From contig CAVOHC010000011.1 of NCBI GenBank assembly GCA_963695645.1, positions 1 through 64,000 of the forward strand: a stretch of DNA of 64,000 nt, given 5' to 3'. Under the pieces are notes generated by a model. The model did no database searches and was not told where the DNA came from. It worked only from the letters and a program-made list of their open reading frames with translations. Numbering within the stretch: position 1 is the first letter of the stretch; each line of letters begins with the position of its first letter. This stretch comes from DATBGO01 sp963695645. GTDB lineage: Bacteria > Actinomycetota > Actinomycetes > Streptosporangiales > Streptosporangiaceae. Shown here piece by piece: positions 1-8,789 of this stretch. The translations under genes and the position numbers were made by a program.

Positions 1-2
1 CA

Positions 3-119
3 CACGTTCTCTACAACCAGGCAGTCCTGACCCTCGGCGCGCAAATCGAAGACCCGGCCGAGTTCGTCACCCGGCTCAACGAACTGCTCGTAGCCCTGGC
101 CGAGAAGACACATGATTGA
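3..119 (+). CDS. C-terminal end of an unidentified protein (partial)
   Basis: An open frame enters from the left edge and ends at TGA 117-119, giving 38 residues that finish with ALAEKTHD. The composition (Leu, Ala and Glu rich, likely helical) and codon use with G/C at third positions look like real coding sequence. The family cannot be recognised from so short a tail. The next gene on the same strand is about 350 bases away, so the two are probably not co-transcribed. Confidence 0.6.
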   Translation, partial: HVLYNQAVLTLGAQIEDPAEFVTRLNELLVALAEKTHD

Positions 120-468
120 GTAGGTATCACCCGCTCCAGCACCGCCTCAAGCCACCGATTCCGCCTGGTCGCCCGGCCGGGCCAGCGGTGTGCCCGCCAC
201 ATCGGACATCCTGCCCGGCCCCGTACCGCGGTTTGGCCTTGCCCTGTCCACGATCAGCCCGATATCTGGGAGTAAGCTGCCGCAAGAAATCTGGACGGCC
301 TGGTGGCGAAACCGGAACAAGCACGCCCGCGTCGCACGCCTCGACGCCATTGGCTAGGCATGCGGGACCGAAGGGCAGTCAGCGGCCGATGCCCGCCGGC
401 CCCAATGGTTGATGCGGCCCGCCAGGGGGAAGTCCGCAAACACGAAAATCACGCTCCCGGAGGTTCCA

Positions 469-1260
469 ATGTTCCCCGACAGAAGTAGGCACGACGTCAC
501 CGCGGCAGCCAGCATCGCGCGTGACACCGCGCGCCAGGCGGCGGCCCAGGTGAAGCCGGTTGCCGCTCATGCCAAGCCGCTCGCCAAGAACACCGCGGCG
601 GCCACCAGGCGCCGCGTGCTCCGAACGCGCGCCTGGGCGGCGCCACAGATCGAGCGCACCGGGCAGGCGCTGGAAGACAGTGTCGCGCCAAAGGTCTCGG
701 CCCTGCTGTCCTCGGCCGCGCAGCGGGTCGAGCCCTCCAGGCCACGGCGCCGGCGCGGGCGCGCGCTGGTCGCCATCTCGATGCTGATGGCGGCCGCCGG
801 CGCGGTAGCGATTCTTGCCCGCAACCGCCGGAAGGCAGAATCCATGACCTGGCCAGCCAATGCGGACGCGGGCACCATGGCACCTGCCGCAGCGATACCC
901 GACGAGCAGCCGCGAACCGACGCCCACGCTGACGTCAGCCCTGACGCCCACGCTGACGTCAGCCCTGACGCCCACGCTGACGTCAGCCCTGACATCAACC
1001 CTGACGTCAGCCCTGACGCCCACGCTGACATCAGCCCTGACATCAACCCTGATGTCAGCCCTGACGCCCACGCTGACATCAGCCCTGACGCCCACGCTGA
1101 CATCAGCCCTGACGCCCACGCTGACATCAGCCCTGACGCCCACGCTGACATCAGCCCTGACGCCCACGCTGACATCAACCCTGACGTTAGCCCTGACGCC
1201 CACGCTGACCTCAACCCTGACTTCAACGCTGACGTCAACGGCCGGGTCGGCACCCCCTGA
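469..1260 (+). CDS. Single-pass membrane protein with Asp/Ala/Pro repeat tail
   Basis: A 263-residue protein. The ATG at 469 is preferred over one 60 bases upstream because GGAGG lies at 459-463, five bases before it. Residues 1-95 are Ala, Arg and Lys rich and probably helical, resembling actinobacterial YtxH/DUF5324-like proteins. One hydrophobic segment lies at about 99-117, followed by basic residues (LARNRRK). From residue 151 the protein is almost wholly an 8-residue repeat of the type DAHADVSP or DINPDVSP. The repeat tail is acidic and probably disordered; which side of the membrane it lies on is not certain. Function is unknown and the family assignment is only by general resemblance. 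Confidence 0.8.
   Translation: MFPDRSRHDVTAAASIARDTARQAAAQVKPVAAHAKPLAKNTAAATRRRVLRTRAWAAPQIERTGQALEDSVAPKVSALLSSAAQRVEPSRPRRRRGRALVAISMLMAAAGAVAILARNRRKAESMTWPANADAGTMAPAAAIPDEQPRTDAHADVSPDAHADVSPDAHADVSPDINPDVSPDAHADISPDINPDVSPDAHADISPDAHADISPDAHADISPDAHADISPDAHADINPDVSPDAHADLNPDFNADVNGRVGTP
919..1242 (+). repeat. 24-bp in-frame minisatellite
   Basis: About thirteen tandem units of 24 bases, built on two alternating versions of GACGCCCACGCTGACGTCAG plus CCCT, encode the 8-residue repeat of the upstream membrane protein. Unit length is a multiple of three, so changes in copy number keep the reading frame. Differences between units are mainly GTC/ATC and GCC-CAC/ATC-AAC swaps. Confidence 0.9.
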
Positions 1261-1301
1261 CAGGCCGCGGCCTGGGACAACCCCAGGCCAGGGCAGGCGT
1301 G

Positions 1302-1346
1302 CTTCCGGCCCTGGCGACGGCTGTTTCGCGTCACCAGGGCCGGAAG
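1302..1346. terminator. Bidirectional hairpin between convergent genes
   Basis: Perfect 13-base inverted repeat: CTTCCGGCCCTGG at 1302-1314 and its complement at 1334-1346, with a 19-base loop. It lies between the stop of the plus-strand repeat protein (1260) and the stop of the minus-strand LysM protein (1375), the usual place for a shared terminator. There is no U-tract, as is common in actinomycetes. Confidence 0.6.
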
Positions 1347-1374
1347 TGTTAAGCAGGCCGGTAAAGGCCGTGAC

Positions 1375-2061
1375 CTAGCAGCCGTCGGACGGGGCCCAGG
1401 GCTGAGCACCGTACTTCGCGTAGAGCTGGTTGAACGCGGCATTCTGCTGGCCCACTGACGCCTGGCCTGCCGTCCCTGAATGGCCGAGCGACGCCCACGT
1501 CGACGGCAGGATCCCGTACAGCCCATCCGGCGAGGTGGCGTTGTTGCCGCTTTCGCGCCACGCAACGCACCGCTGGAACGAGGACCCTCCGCCGCTGGAC
1601 GACGTAGTGCCGCCCGTCGACTGCACGGGGGCCTGACTCGTGGATCCCTGATTCGTCGCGGACCCCTGAACCGTGGACCCCTGAACCGCGGACCCCTGGG
1701 CCGCGGACCCCTGGGCCGGCGCCTGCGTGGACGCCGGCTCGGCGGGAACTCGCGGAGCGACGTATTTCGAGGCCCAGAGTTTCGGGTCGGCCGGGATGCG
1801 CAGGCGCTCGCCCACTGTCACCAGGTTGGGGTCATGGATCCGCGATTTGTTCGGAGGAGCCATATACAGCGCCTCCCACGACATGTGATGTGCGTCGGCG
1901 ATTTTGCTGAGGGTGTCTCCGGAACGAACGGTGACCCACTGGTTGTATTTCTCAGGGGCCTTGTGAATAGTTGCCGCGTTGGCAGCCGCCCCAGTAGACA
2001 GAGCCACGCCGGCGATTGCCGCCGGTGCGATCATAGCTGCTGCGATGTTCTTGATACTCAT
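1375..2061 (-). CDS. Secreted LysM / Rpf-like transglycosylase-fold protein
   Basis: A 228-residue secreted protein that probably binds and cleaves peptidoglycan. A signal peptide spans about residues 1-29 (cleavage near AANA-A). A LysM domain follows at 42-90 (VRSGDTLSKIAD ... VGERLRIP). A low-complexity linker (101-160) contains QGS repeats encoded by a 15-base minisatellite. The C-terminal 162-228 is a transglycosylase-like resuscitation-promoting-factor fold, with WRESGNN holding the expected catalytic Glu170 and LYGILPSTW. Cys165 and Cys228 could pair. This domain order is typical of actinobacterial Rpf-like wall hydrolases that act in growth or spore germination. The Rpf-like role is by family; activity is inferred. 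Confidence 0.9.
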   Translation of the reverse strand: MSIKNIAAAMIAPAAIAGVALSTGAAANAATIHKAPEKYNQWVTVRSGDTLSKIADAHHMSWEALYMAPPNKSRIHDPNLVTVGERLRIPADPKLWASKYVAPRVPAEPASTQAPAQGSAAQGSAVQGSTVQGSATNQGSTSQAPVQSTGGTTSSSGGGSSFQRCVAWRESGNNATSPDGLYGILPSTWASLGHSGTAGQASVGQQNAAFNQLYAKYGAQPWAPSDGC

Positions 2062-2260
2062 TGGAGGATTGACCCTCCTTCGTCCGCCCTCAGCTCTTCG
2101 CGAAGGATTGCGACTAACGATGTTGGGCGTGACCTATTGCGCACGACCCTGGGGGGTCATGGTCATGGCTGCACATACTCGCGCGTACGCGATGCGTTTC
2201 TGGTCTGGGCGGGCTCCTCTCGGTCGGCTGCAATAGCTAGCCCCGCCTCAGGCCACGGCA
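2062..2260 (-). promoter_or_regulatory. Structured 5' leader of the LysM/Rpf-like gene
   Basis: On the minus strand the ribosome site GGAGG (complement of 2074-2078) can pair with CCTCC (complement of 2063-2067) just before the ATG, a 5-base stem with a 6-base loop that would hide the site. A palindrome CTTCGCGAAG lies a little upstream. The 3' part (AGCTGAGGGCGGACGAAGGAG) loosely resembles the end of ydaO-type c-di-AMP riboswitches, which are known upstream of actinobacterial rpf genes. I could not find the full aptamer core, so this is only a candidate. Confidence 0.3.
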
Positions 2261-2261
2261 T

Positions 2262-2855
2262 GCATTGATACGGCATGTTTCCAACAGGTCGGGGGCAAGG
2301 GGGGCGTACAGAAATGATCCGTAGGAAGGATCACTCCCTGGTATAACGTCTCGGCGACGCGCTGAGCATCCCTCTCACGCCCAATATGAGGCTTGTCACT
2401 ACTGGCCGGTAACGGGAATATCCCGCACAGCACCAGCCCGGCTTGCTAACGCCGCGGCCACCCTCTGTGACCAGCTACGGGAAGGCGGGCATAAAAATCA
2501 AATCCGGGCATTTTGTACTGACCTGCTGGCGGTGCCCTCTTGCCATCCCCGCGCACATCTTCGGGCTCGACGCCGCCGGATCGCGGGACATCAGGGCGTT
2601 CCCCGACACGCTGCCAGGCTCGTCCGGGCCCTACTGCTGGCCGGGCCCCGCTGGAGCGGGCAAGCCGAATGCGTGAATCGACGCATATACGTGAATTGAC
2701 TCATATAGCTGCGCATCTGATCGAGCGGCCCGCCGCGCTCCCGGATCCGGCGTGCCGCGCTTGCTGTCGGGCACCTCTACAGCGCCGGTCCGGTCGCGCG
2801 ACGATCAGTATGGCCGGTAAGGGCTGGGCTCGCGGCTGGGATCCGATGGCTGGGC
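2262..2855. other. Intergenic region, partly AT-richer, with two tandem direct repeats
   Basis: No convincing gene is visible. About 2260-2560 is clearly less GC rich than its surroundings and holds a small dyad (TGATCC/GGATCA, 2315-2333). An 18-base direct repeat occurs twice back to back at 2672-2689 and 2690-2707 (CGTGAATCGACGCATATA and a copy with two changes). A 26-base direct repeat with one mismatch lies at 2822-2847 and 2848-2873 and runs into the end of the next gene. Confidence 0.6.
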
Positions 2856-3227
2856 TCACGGCTGGGATCCGATGGTGAGCACGTGCCAGATAGTGGCTGT
2901 CAGCCACAAGAAGGTCGTGACCACGACCAGGATCTCCAGCGCATGCCCGCTGTTAGCGATCAGCCCGGCCAGCCCGGCCAGCAGCGCGATCCCGCCGAGC
3001 ACGGTGGTTACTTTCCGGAAGATCTTGCCCAGTCGCGGTTGAGCCCGGGTATGCAAGTCGCCGGCCGCGCTTACGGCGCAGATGGAACCGAGGACTAGTT
3101 CCACGGAGCTTGCGGCCCACGCACTGGAGAGCAGCAGCAGGCTCGTACCATACTCAAACGACGCATACGCCAGGATCATCACCACAACGGTGACCGACGA
3201 CACCAGATCCCTCCAGGTCAGCCCCAT
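2856..3227 (-). CDS. Small four-helix membrane protein
   Basis: A 123-residue protein. The start MGLTWRDLV is chosen because GGAGGTG lies six bases upstream; a longer version is possible. Hydrophobic segments are at about 8-24, 27-55 (possibly two helices), 74-92 and 96-116, with a short basic loop (RAQPRLGKIFRK) between the halves. No catalytic motif is visible and the family is not recognised. Its last codons lie inside a 26-base tandem direct repeat, so the C-terminal tail may vary between strains. It stands alone between a long intergenic region and a divergent phosphatase gene. Confidence 0.65.
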   Translation of the reverse strand: MGLTWRDLVSSVTVVVMILAYASFEYGTSLLLLSSAWAASSVELVLGSICAVSAAGDLHTRAQPRLGKIFRKVTTVLGGIALLAGLAGLIANSGHALEILVVVTTFLWLTATIWHVLTIGSQP

Positions 3228-3573
3228 CGCCAGCACCTCCCGCAGCATCGGAGCGGCCACCGCTGCGACCAAGTCTGCGCGCAAATGCCATCCGCGGATA
3301 GTGAAGGCCCGGTCAGCCTCGCCAGCCGGGCCCCACCCCAGGGCCGATCTGGCCACGCGCAGCCCGTGGATTACCGGCAACCCACCGCGATCTCGGCCAG
3401 TAACGCCCGCCGCGCGGATCCAGCCCTAGCGGCTCTGGTCGCCTTCATGCTCGGCGAGGCCGCCTGGCCTGGCAAGACGACGCCGCGGCGGGGGCCCTGC
3501 CCCGCTGCCCGGAAACCCGGGCCCTGGCTCGGCCTCCCACCCCGAGGCGGGAGGCCGGTACGCTACGGGCCTT
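3228..3573. other. Gap between membrane protein and phosphatase
   Basis: GC-rich sequence with overlapping open frames on both strands but no start with a ribosome site and no recognisable protein. It presumably holds the divergent promoters of the two flanking genes; no clear promoter motif was seen. Confidence 0.5.
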
Positions 3574-4266
3574 GTGACAGCACCGCAGGGTACATGGCAG
3601 GGTCCGGCCAGCTACCGGCAGAGCCGGTTCCGGCCGCCGCCCGGCGCGACGGAGCTTGATCTGGTCCGGCACGGCGAGTCAGAAGTATATCTGGACGGCA
3701 CGCTTTTTCCGCTGGTGGGCGGGCACGGAGATCCGCCGTTGTCATCGGAGGGCCGGGAGCAGGCCGAGCGGGTCTGCGCACGGCTGTCTGCCGAAAGCAT
3801 CAGCGCGATCTACGTGACCACCTTGTGCCGCACCGCGCAGACAGCCGCGCCGCTGGCCGAGCGGCTCGGGCTCGACGTAACGGTGGATGCGGGGCTCCGG
3901 GAGGTCTACCTGGGCGAGTGGGAGGGCGGCAGGTACCGCAAGATGGTCGCGGACGGCCACCCCACCGCGCAGCAGGTGTTCGCCGAGGAGCGCTGGGAGC
4001 TGATCCCGGGCGCCGAGCCGTCCGCCGCCTTCGCTGAACGGGTGCGGGCCGCGATCGAACGGCTGGCGGCCGCGCATCCGGGCGAGCGGGTCGCGGCGTT
4101 CACGCACGGCGGCGTCATCGGCCAGGCGCTCGCGCTCGCCAGCGGGTCCCGGCCGTTCGCCTTCATCGGCGCTGACAACGCTTCCATCTCACGTCTCATC
4201 ATCACCGCAGGACGCTGGATCGTGCGCAGCTTCAACGACACCGCGCACCTGGACGGCCCCGGATAA
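3574..4266 (+). CDS. Histidine phosphatase superfamily protein
   Basis: A 230-residue member of the phosphoglycerate-mutase-like histidine phosphatase family, starting at GTG 3574. The catalytic signature LVRHGESE gives Arg32 and His33, and further pocket residues are Arg86 (LCRTAQTA), the acid in LREVYLGEWEGG (about 109-118) and His178 (AAFTHGG). Such enzymes transfer phosphate through a phosphohistidine and act on small metabolites or on phosphoproteins. The substrate cannot be told from sequence. It lies 39 bases upstream of a metallo-beta-lactamase-fold gene on the same strand, so the two may form a transcription unit. Confidence 0.9.
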   Translation: MTAPQGTWQGPASYRQSRFRPPPGATELDLVRHGESEVYLDGTLFPLVGGHGDPPLSSEGREQAERVCARLSAESISAIYVTTLCRTAQTAAPLAERLGLDVTVDAGLREVYLGEWEGGRYRKMVADGHPTAQQVFAEERWELIPGAEPSAAFAERVRAAIERLAAAHPGERVAAFTHGGVIGQALALASGSRPFAFIGADNASISRLIITAGRWIVRSFNDTAHLDGPG

Positions 4267-4305
4267 CCGGTAGCCGGCTGAGCGGGCCCGCCCTAAGTTC
4301 GGCGT

Positions 4306-5175
4306 ATGAGCGATACGCCGATCTTCGTGGCCGATGCGTCGGACGTGACATGGGATCTCGGCATCGGCGGGACGCTGACCTGGACGGGCGTCGCCGGCTT
4401 CGTCCTGGAGTCAGGCGGGACACGGATCGCCACCGATCCGTTCGCCTCCCGGCCGGGCCTGGTCGCCGTGTTGGCCCGGAGGGCAAGGTCGGATGGCGCT
4501 CTGGTTGCCGCGACGTTCGGCCGCCTCGACGCGATCTTCGTCAATCACGCCCACTTCGATCACGCCCTGGACGTCCCGACGATCCTTGCCTCGGCTCCGG
4601 CCACCGTGGCGCATGGCAGCGGGACGCTGGTGGAACTGTGCCGCCGCCTGGGCTGCGCGGAGAGCCAACTGCGCCAGCTGCGGGACGGCGAACGCGTGAC
4701 GGTCGGCCCCTTCGCGGTCGAGGCCGTGCGGTCGCGTCACGGGATCGTGCCCCTGCTCGGGCGCGTCGACCGGCTGCAGATCGGACCGCGCGGCACGCCG
4801 TCGACGCCAATCCGCTGGCCTCGCGGGGACGTCCTTGCCTACCGCATCGGGGTCGGCGGGCGGACTCTCCACATCCAGGGCAGCGCCGGGATCGACGACC
4901 ATGCACTGGCCCGGCAGCAGCCGGCGGACGTGCTCATCGCCTGCCTGGCCGCACGACAAGGGACACCTGGCTACCTCGACCGGCTTGCGGAGCGACTGCG
5001 GCCCCGTTTCATCGTCGCGTGCCACCACGACGACTTCTTCGTCCCGCTGTCAGCACCCCCCCGGCCCGTCGCCCGGCTGGACTGGGCCCGGTTCATAACC
5101 GACGTGCGGCGCATGCGCATGCGTTACGGAACCGAGCTCGTCCGGCTACCCCGGAACGTGGCCGCTGCGTTCTGA
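4306..5175 (+). CDS. Metallo-beta-lactamase-fold hydrolase
   Basis: A 289-residue protein with the metal-binding motif NHAHFDHALD (His81, His83, Asp85, His86). Later HGSG, SRHG, GSAGIDD and CHHDD supply further likely ligands. The pattern resembles UlaG/RomA-like MBL-fold proteins rather than true beta-lactamases, since FVLESGGTRIATDPF precedes the motif. The substrate is unknown. Its last 30 bases overlap the end of the convergent CoA-transferase gene, so the two transcripts are antisense to each other at their 3' ends. Confidence 0.85.
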   Translation: MSDTPIFVADASDVTWDLGIGGTLTWTGVAGFVLESGGTRIATDPFASRPGLVAVLARRARSDGALVAATFGRLDAIFVNHAHFDHALDVPTILASAPATVAHGSGTLVELCRRLGCAESQLRQLRDGERVTVGPFAVEAVRSRHGIVPLLGRVDRLQIGPRGTPSTPIRWPRGDVLAYRIGVGGRTLHIQGSAGIDDHALARQQPADVLIACLAARQGTPGYLDRLAERLRPRFIVACHHDDFFVPLSAPPRPVARLDWARFITDVRRMRMRYGTELVRLPRNVAAAF

Positions 5176-6711
5176 GACCGCGCGCCGAGGACGATCCTGG
5201 CGCATCGTGCCGTCAGCCAGGTAGCGCTCATGCCACGACAGCGCCTCGCTGAGCAGGTGGGGAGTGTGCTTGCCGCGCGAGCTCGCCAGTGCGCGCTCGA
5301 AATAGTCGTCGAGCGCGGGCCGGTATTCCGGGTGCGCGCAGTTATCGATGATCTTCCTGACGCGCCGCTTAGGGGCCAGGCCGCGGAGGTCGGCGACGCC
5401 CTGCTCGGTAATGATCACATTCACGTCGTGCTCGGTGTGGTCGACGTGCGACACCATGGGCACGATGCACGAGATGTTGCCTCCCTTGGCTTGCGAGGGG
5501 CTGACGAATATGGAGATGTAGGCGTTGCGGGTGAAGTCACCGGAGCCGCCGATGCCGTTCTGCATCGCGGTGCCCATGACGTGGCTCGAGTTGACGTTGC
5601 CGTAGATATCGGCTTCCAGCATCGCGTTCATCGCCAGGCAGCCCAGGCGGCGGATGACCTCAGGGTGATTGCTGATCTCCTGAGGCCGCAGGATTATCTT
5701 CTGCCGGTAGTGCGGTAGCTGGCTGTTGAGCCTGTCGCTGGCCTGCTGGCTCAGCGTGAGCGCGGTCGCCGACGCGACCACGAGCTTCTCCGCCTCCAGC
5801 AATTGCAGCATGCCGTCCTGGATGACCTCGGTGTAGGCAGTGAGCCGCTCGAACGGGCCAGTGCTGAGCCCGCCCAGCACCGCGTTGGCCACGTTGCCGA
5901 CCCCGGACTGCAGCGGGAGCAGATCGCGGGGAAGGCGGCCGCTGGCCACCTCACCCCGGAGGAAGTCGATGACGTGGCCGGCGATCGTCTCAAAGACCGG
6001 ATCGGGCGGTTTGAAAGCGGTGCTCCAGTCCGGGGCGTCGGTCCGCACGATAGCTACGATCTTCTCGGCCGGGCAGACCAGGTGCGGCACCCCGATCCGG
6101 TCACCGGGCGCGATGATCGGGATCGGCATCCGGTGCGGCGGCTGCGCCATGCCGTAGTAGATGTCGTGAAAACCGTCGAGCTCAGCGCTCTGCCGCTCGT
6201 TGATCTCGACGATCACCTTGTCGGCCAGGTCGATCCAGGTCCTGTTGTTGCCGACAGAAGTGGACGGGATCAGGGCCCCGTCGGCCGTCACGCCAACGGC
6301 CTCGATCACGGCGAAATCGAGCGGACCGATCAAGCCCTGGCCGGCCAGCTGTGCTACCCCGGATAGATGCATATCGAGATAGTTAGCCCGCCCCGAGTTG
6401 ATTTCCCGCCTGGTGACCGGATCGCCCTGGTAGGGCAGCAACAGGTCGATGCCTTCGACCTCCGCCAGGACGCCGTCAAGGTCCGGTGCGGTCGACGCAC
6501 CCGTCCACACGCAGATCCGGAACCGGCGGCCGGCGATGGCGGCAGATCCGACACGGGCCGCGAGCGCCGCCGGCACGGCCTTGGGATGGCCGGCGCCGGT
6601 GAAGCCGCTCATTCCGACGTTCGCGCCAGCTGGAATCAGCGCGGCGGCATCCTCCGCGGCCATGATCTTGCGCCGGAAATGTGCGGGCTGGATCCGGTCA
6701 TGTCCGGCCAT
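5146..6711 (-). CDS. Acetyl-CoA hydrolase/transferase (succinyl-CoA:acetate CoA-transferase type)
   Basis: A 521-residue class I CoA-transferase. TEVIQDG places the catalytic Glu at about 295, matching Glu294 of the AarC succinyl-CoA:acetate CoA-transferase, and GVGNVANAV (270-278) and GIGGSGDF are the family's glycine loops. Such enzymes form a gamma-glutamyl-CoA thioester and exchange CoA between succinate, acetate or propionate, feeding or bypassing the TCA cycle. AGGGGTG lies about seven bases before the ATG. It overlaps the convergent MBL-fold gene by 30 bases. Family assignment is firm; the preferred acid pair is inferred. Confidence 0.92.
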   Translation of the reverse strand: MAGHDRIQPAHFRRKIMAAEDAAALIPAGANVGMSGFTGAGHPKAVPAALAARVGSAAIAGRRFRICVWTGASTAPDLDGVLAEVEGIDLLLPYQGDPVTRREINSGRANYLDMHLSGVAQLAGQGLIGPLDFAVIEAVGVTADGALIPSTSVGNNRTWIDLADKVIVEINERQSAELDGFHDIYYGMAQPPHRMPIPIIAPGDRIGVPHLVCPAEKIVAIVRTDAPDWSTAFKPPDPVFETIAGHVIDFLRGEVASGRLPRDLLPLQSGVGNVANAVLGGLSTGPFERLTAYTEVIQDGMLQLLEAEKLVVASATALTLSQQASDRLNSQLPHYRQKIILRPQEISNHPEVIRRLGCLAMNAMLEADIYGNVNSSHVMGTAMQNGIGGSGDFTRNAYISIFVSPSQAKGGNISCIVPMVSHVDHTEHDVNVIITEQGVADLRGLAPKRRVRKIIDNCAHPEYRPALDDYFERALASSRGKHTPHLLSEALSWHERYLADGTMRQDRPRRAVSERSGHVPG

Positions 6712-6980
6712 AATGGTTCACCCCTGTTGACACTCTACGCATACTCTCTCGCGCGGGCACGCTGCGCACCGGATTCGGCGGCGCTGCATCAGGGTCGAAT
6801 CGGGGATCTTCCCGATTGCCTGCCGCGGCGCCGCGGTACGACGCTGGGACTGCGGAGAACCGCGCCGTCGGAAGGCCGCGATGAGTCAGGCAGTGAACTC
6901 GGCAAGCCCCCGGGACCCGGACGGGGGCGCCGGCCGGTCCCTGGCCGCGCCTTCGCATTGACCGAGGAGGTCGGATCGAC

Positions 6981-7433
6981 ATGTCCGCGCCGAGCAGCCC
7001 GCCCTGGCTCCTAGCCGCAACCCGTCGCCGAATCAGCTATGTAGACCTGCGGATCTCCGACGCCGAGCGCGCCGAGGTTGCTGATCTGCTGGCCAAGCAT
7101 TACGGCGACGGGCGGCTCGACGAGGCCGAGTTCAACCAGCGCCTCGATCAGGCGATGCGCGCCAAGACCTACAAGGATCTCGGCGGCCTGTTCGCCGACT
7201 TGCCGCCAACCGACGCCGCAGGCACGGCCGAGGTTCCAGCCCGCCGGCAGCGTGGCCGCCGGTACTACCGCGTGCTCTTCCTGGCGCTTGTCATCGTAAT
7301 CGCCGCCGCGGCCGGACATGCCCTGGTGTGGTCGCTGACTCCCTTTGTGTGGTCACAGGTTCCCTGGCTCTGGCTCGGGCTGCTCGGCGCGCTCGTGCTG
7401 TACGCCACCCGGGCCTCGCGCGGTACATCATGA
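6981..7433 (+). CDS. DUF1707 membrane protein
   Basis: A 150-residue protein with a ribosome site GAGGAGG upstream of ATG 6981. Residues 19-72 form a DUF1707 domain, the SHOCT-like actinobacterial module starting LRISDAERAEVADLL and ending LGGLFADLP. Two membrane helices follow at about 97-117 and 125-145, separated by a tryptophan-rich loop. DUF1707 proteins are common in actinomycetes and often linked to membrane signalling, but have no fixed biochemical role. It converges with the ECF42 sigma gene, whose stop is only 24 bases away. Confidence 0.85.
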   Translation: MSAPSSPPWLLAATRRRISYVDLRISDAERAEVADLLAKHYGDGRLDEAEFNQRLDQAMRAKTYKDLGGLFADLPPTDAAGTAEVPARRQRGRRYYRVLFLALVIVIAAAAGHALVWSLTPFVWSQVPWLWLGLLGALVLYATRASRGTS

Positions 7434-7457
7434 ACACTCACCCGGGTGGTCAGGGCG

Positions 7458-8735
7458 TCAGCTCGCGCAGGCGGCGGCGCGCTGGAGGAGCACGGTGCGC
7501 TCGGCCGCGTTCCGGGTCAGGGCCGCAGCGCGGGAGAACTCCTTACTGGCCTCATCGTTGCGGCCCAGCCGGGCGAGCAGGTCGCCGCGCACGCTTGGCA
7601 GCAGGTGGTAGTCCTTCAGCGCCGGTTCCGCGGTCAGCGCCTCGACCAGTCGCAGCCCCCTGGCCGGCCCGAATGCCATGGCGACCGCGACCGCGCGGTT
7701 CAGTTCTACGACCGGCGACGGCGCGAGCCTGGCCAGCAGCTCATACAGCGCGGTGATACCGGCCCAGTCGGTTTCCTCCGCGCGGCCCGCCCGGGCGTGA
7801 CACGCGGCGATCGCGGCCTGAACCACGTACGGGCCGGGCGGCAGGCCGAGCTGCTCGGAGCGCAGCAGCGCCGCGAAGCCACGTCGGATGAGGAGCTGAT
7901 CCCAGCGTCCGCGGTTCTGCTCGAGAAGCGGGACCGGCTGCCCGGCCGGACCGGCCCTGGCCCGCAGCCGTGACGCCTGGATCTCCATCAGCGCGACCAG
8001 GCCGTGGACCTCCGGCTCCGCGGGAGCGAGCCCGGCCAGGATGCGGCCGAGCCTGAGCGCCTCCTGGCAAAGCGCCGGGCGCATCCAGTCATCGCCGGCG
8101 GTCGCCGCGTAGCCCTCGTTGAAAATCAGGTAGATGACCTCGAGCACCGAAGCGAGCCGGCTTGCGCGCTCAGCCTGCGGCGGCACCTCGAAGGGGATCC
8201 GCTCGCTGGCGAGAGTCCGCTTCGCCCGCACGATCCGCTGGGCGACTGTGGGCTCGGGGGCCAGGAACGCGCGCGCGATCTCCTCGGTCGTCAAGCCGCC
8301 GAGTAGCCGGAGCGTGAGGGCGATACGCGCCTTGGTGGACAGCACCGGGTGGCAGGAGATGAATATCAGCCGCAGCAGGTCGTCCTCGACGACGTCGTCC
8401 TCGATCACGGCGTCGAAGTCCGCCTCGCCGCTGTAGACGGCCGCCTCCTGCCGTACGGTCGCCTCGCGGCCAAGCTCCTCGAGCTTGCGTTCCAGCCGAT
8501 CGTTCCTGCGCAGCCGGTCGATGGCCCGGTGCTTCGCGGTGAGCATGAGCCAGCCGCCGGGGCTGCCCGGGATCCCGGACTCAGGCCACTGCTCGAGGGC
8601 GGCGACGAGGGCGTCCTGGGCGAGTTCCTCGGCTAGGCCGACATCACGCACCAGCCTGGCGAGACCGGCGATGATCCTGGCGGATTCTAGCCGCCAGACC
8701 GCCTCTACCGTCCGATGTGCAGCTGACGACGTCAC
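7458..8735 (-). CDS. ECF42-group RNA polymerase sigma factor
   Basis: A 425-residue sigma factor. Region 2 is at the N-terminus (DALVAALEQWPESGIPGSPG, a hallmark of this group), region 4 follows (IALTLRLLGGLTTEEIARAF), and residues beyond about 180 form the long C-terminal extension (DUF6596/TPR-like) that defines ECF42 and is needed for its activity in studied cases. ECF42 factors lack an anti-sigma factor and are genetically linked to DGPF proteins, exactly as seen with the gene just upstream. Candidate ECF42 promoters precede that partner and the divergent reductase. Confidence 0.93.
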   Translation of the reverse strand: MTSSAAHRTVEAVWRLESARIIAGLARLVRDVGLAEELAQDALVAALEQWPESGIPGSPGGWLMLTAKHRAIDRLRRNDRLERKLEELGREATVRQEAAVYSGEADFDAVIEDDVVEDDLLRLIFISCHPVLSTKARIALTLRLLGGLTTEEIARAFLAPEPTVAQRIVRAKRTLASERIPFEVPPQAERASRLASVLEVIYLIFNEGYAATAGDDWMRPALCQEALRLGRILAGLAPAEPEVHGLVALMEIQASRLRARAGPAGQPVPLLEQNRGRWDQLLIRRGFAALLRSEQLGLPPGPYVVQAAIAACHARAGRAEETDWAGITALYELLARLAPSPVVELNRAVAVAMAFGPARGLRLVEALTAEPALKDYHLLPSVRGDLLARLGRNDEASKEFSRAAALTRNAAERTVLLQRAAACAS

Positions 8736-8789
8736 GCAGCCGATCAGAGCATCGTCACCAGCCGCCGCGCAAGCCGGAGCCGGTACCGC

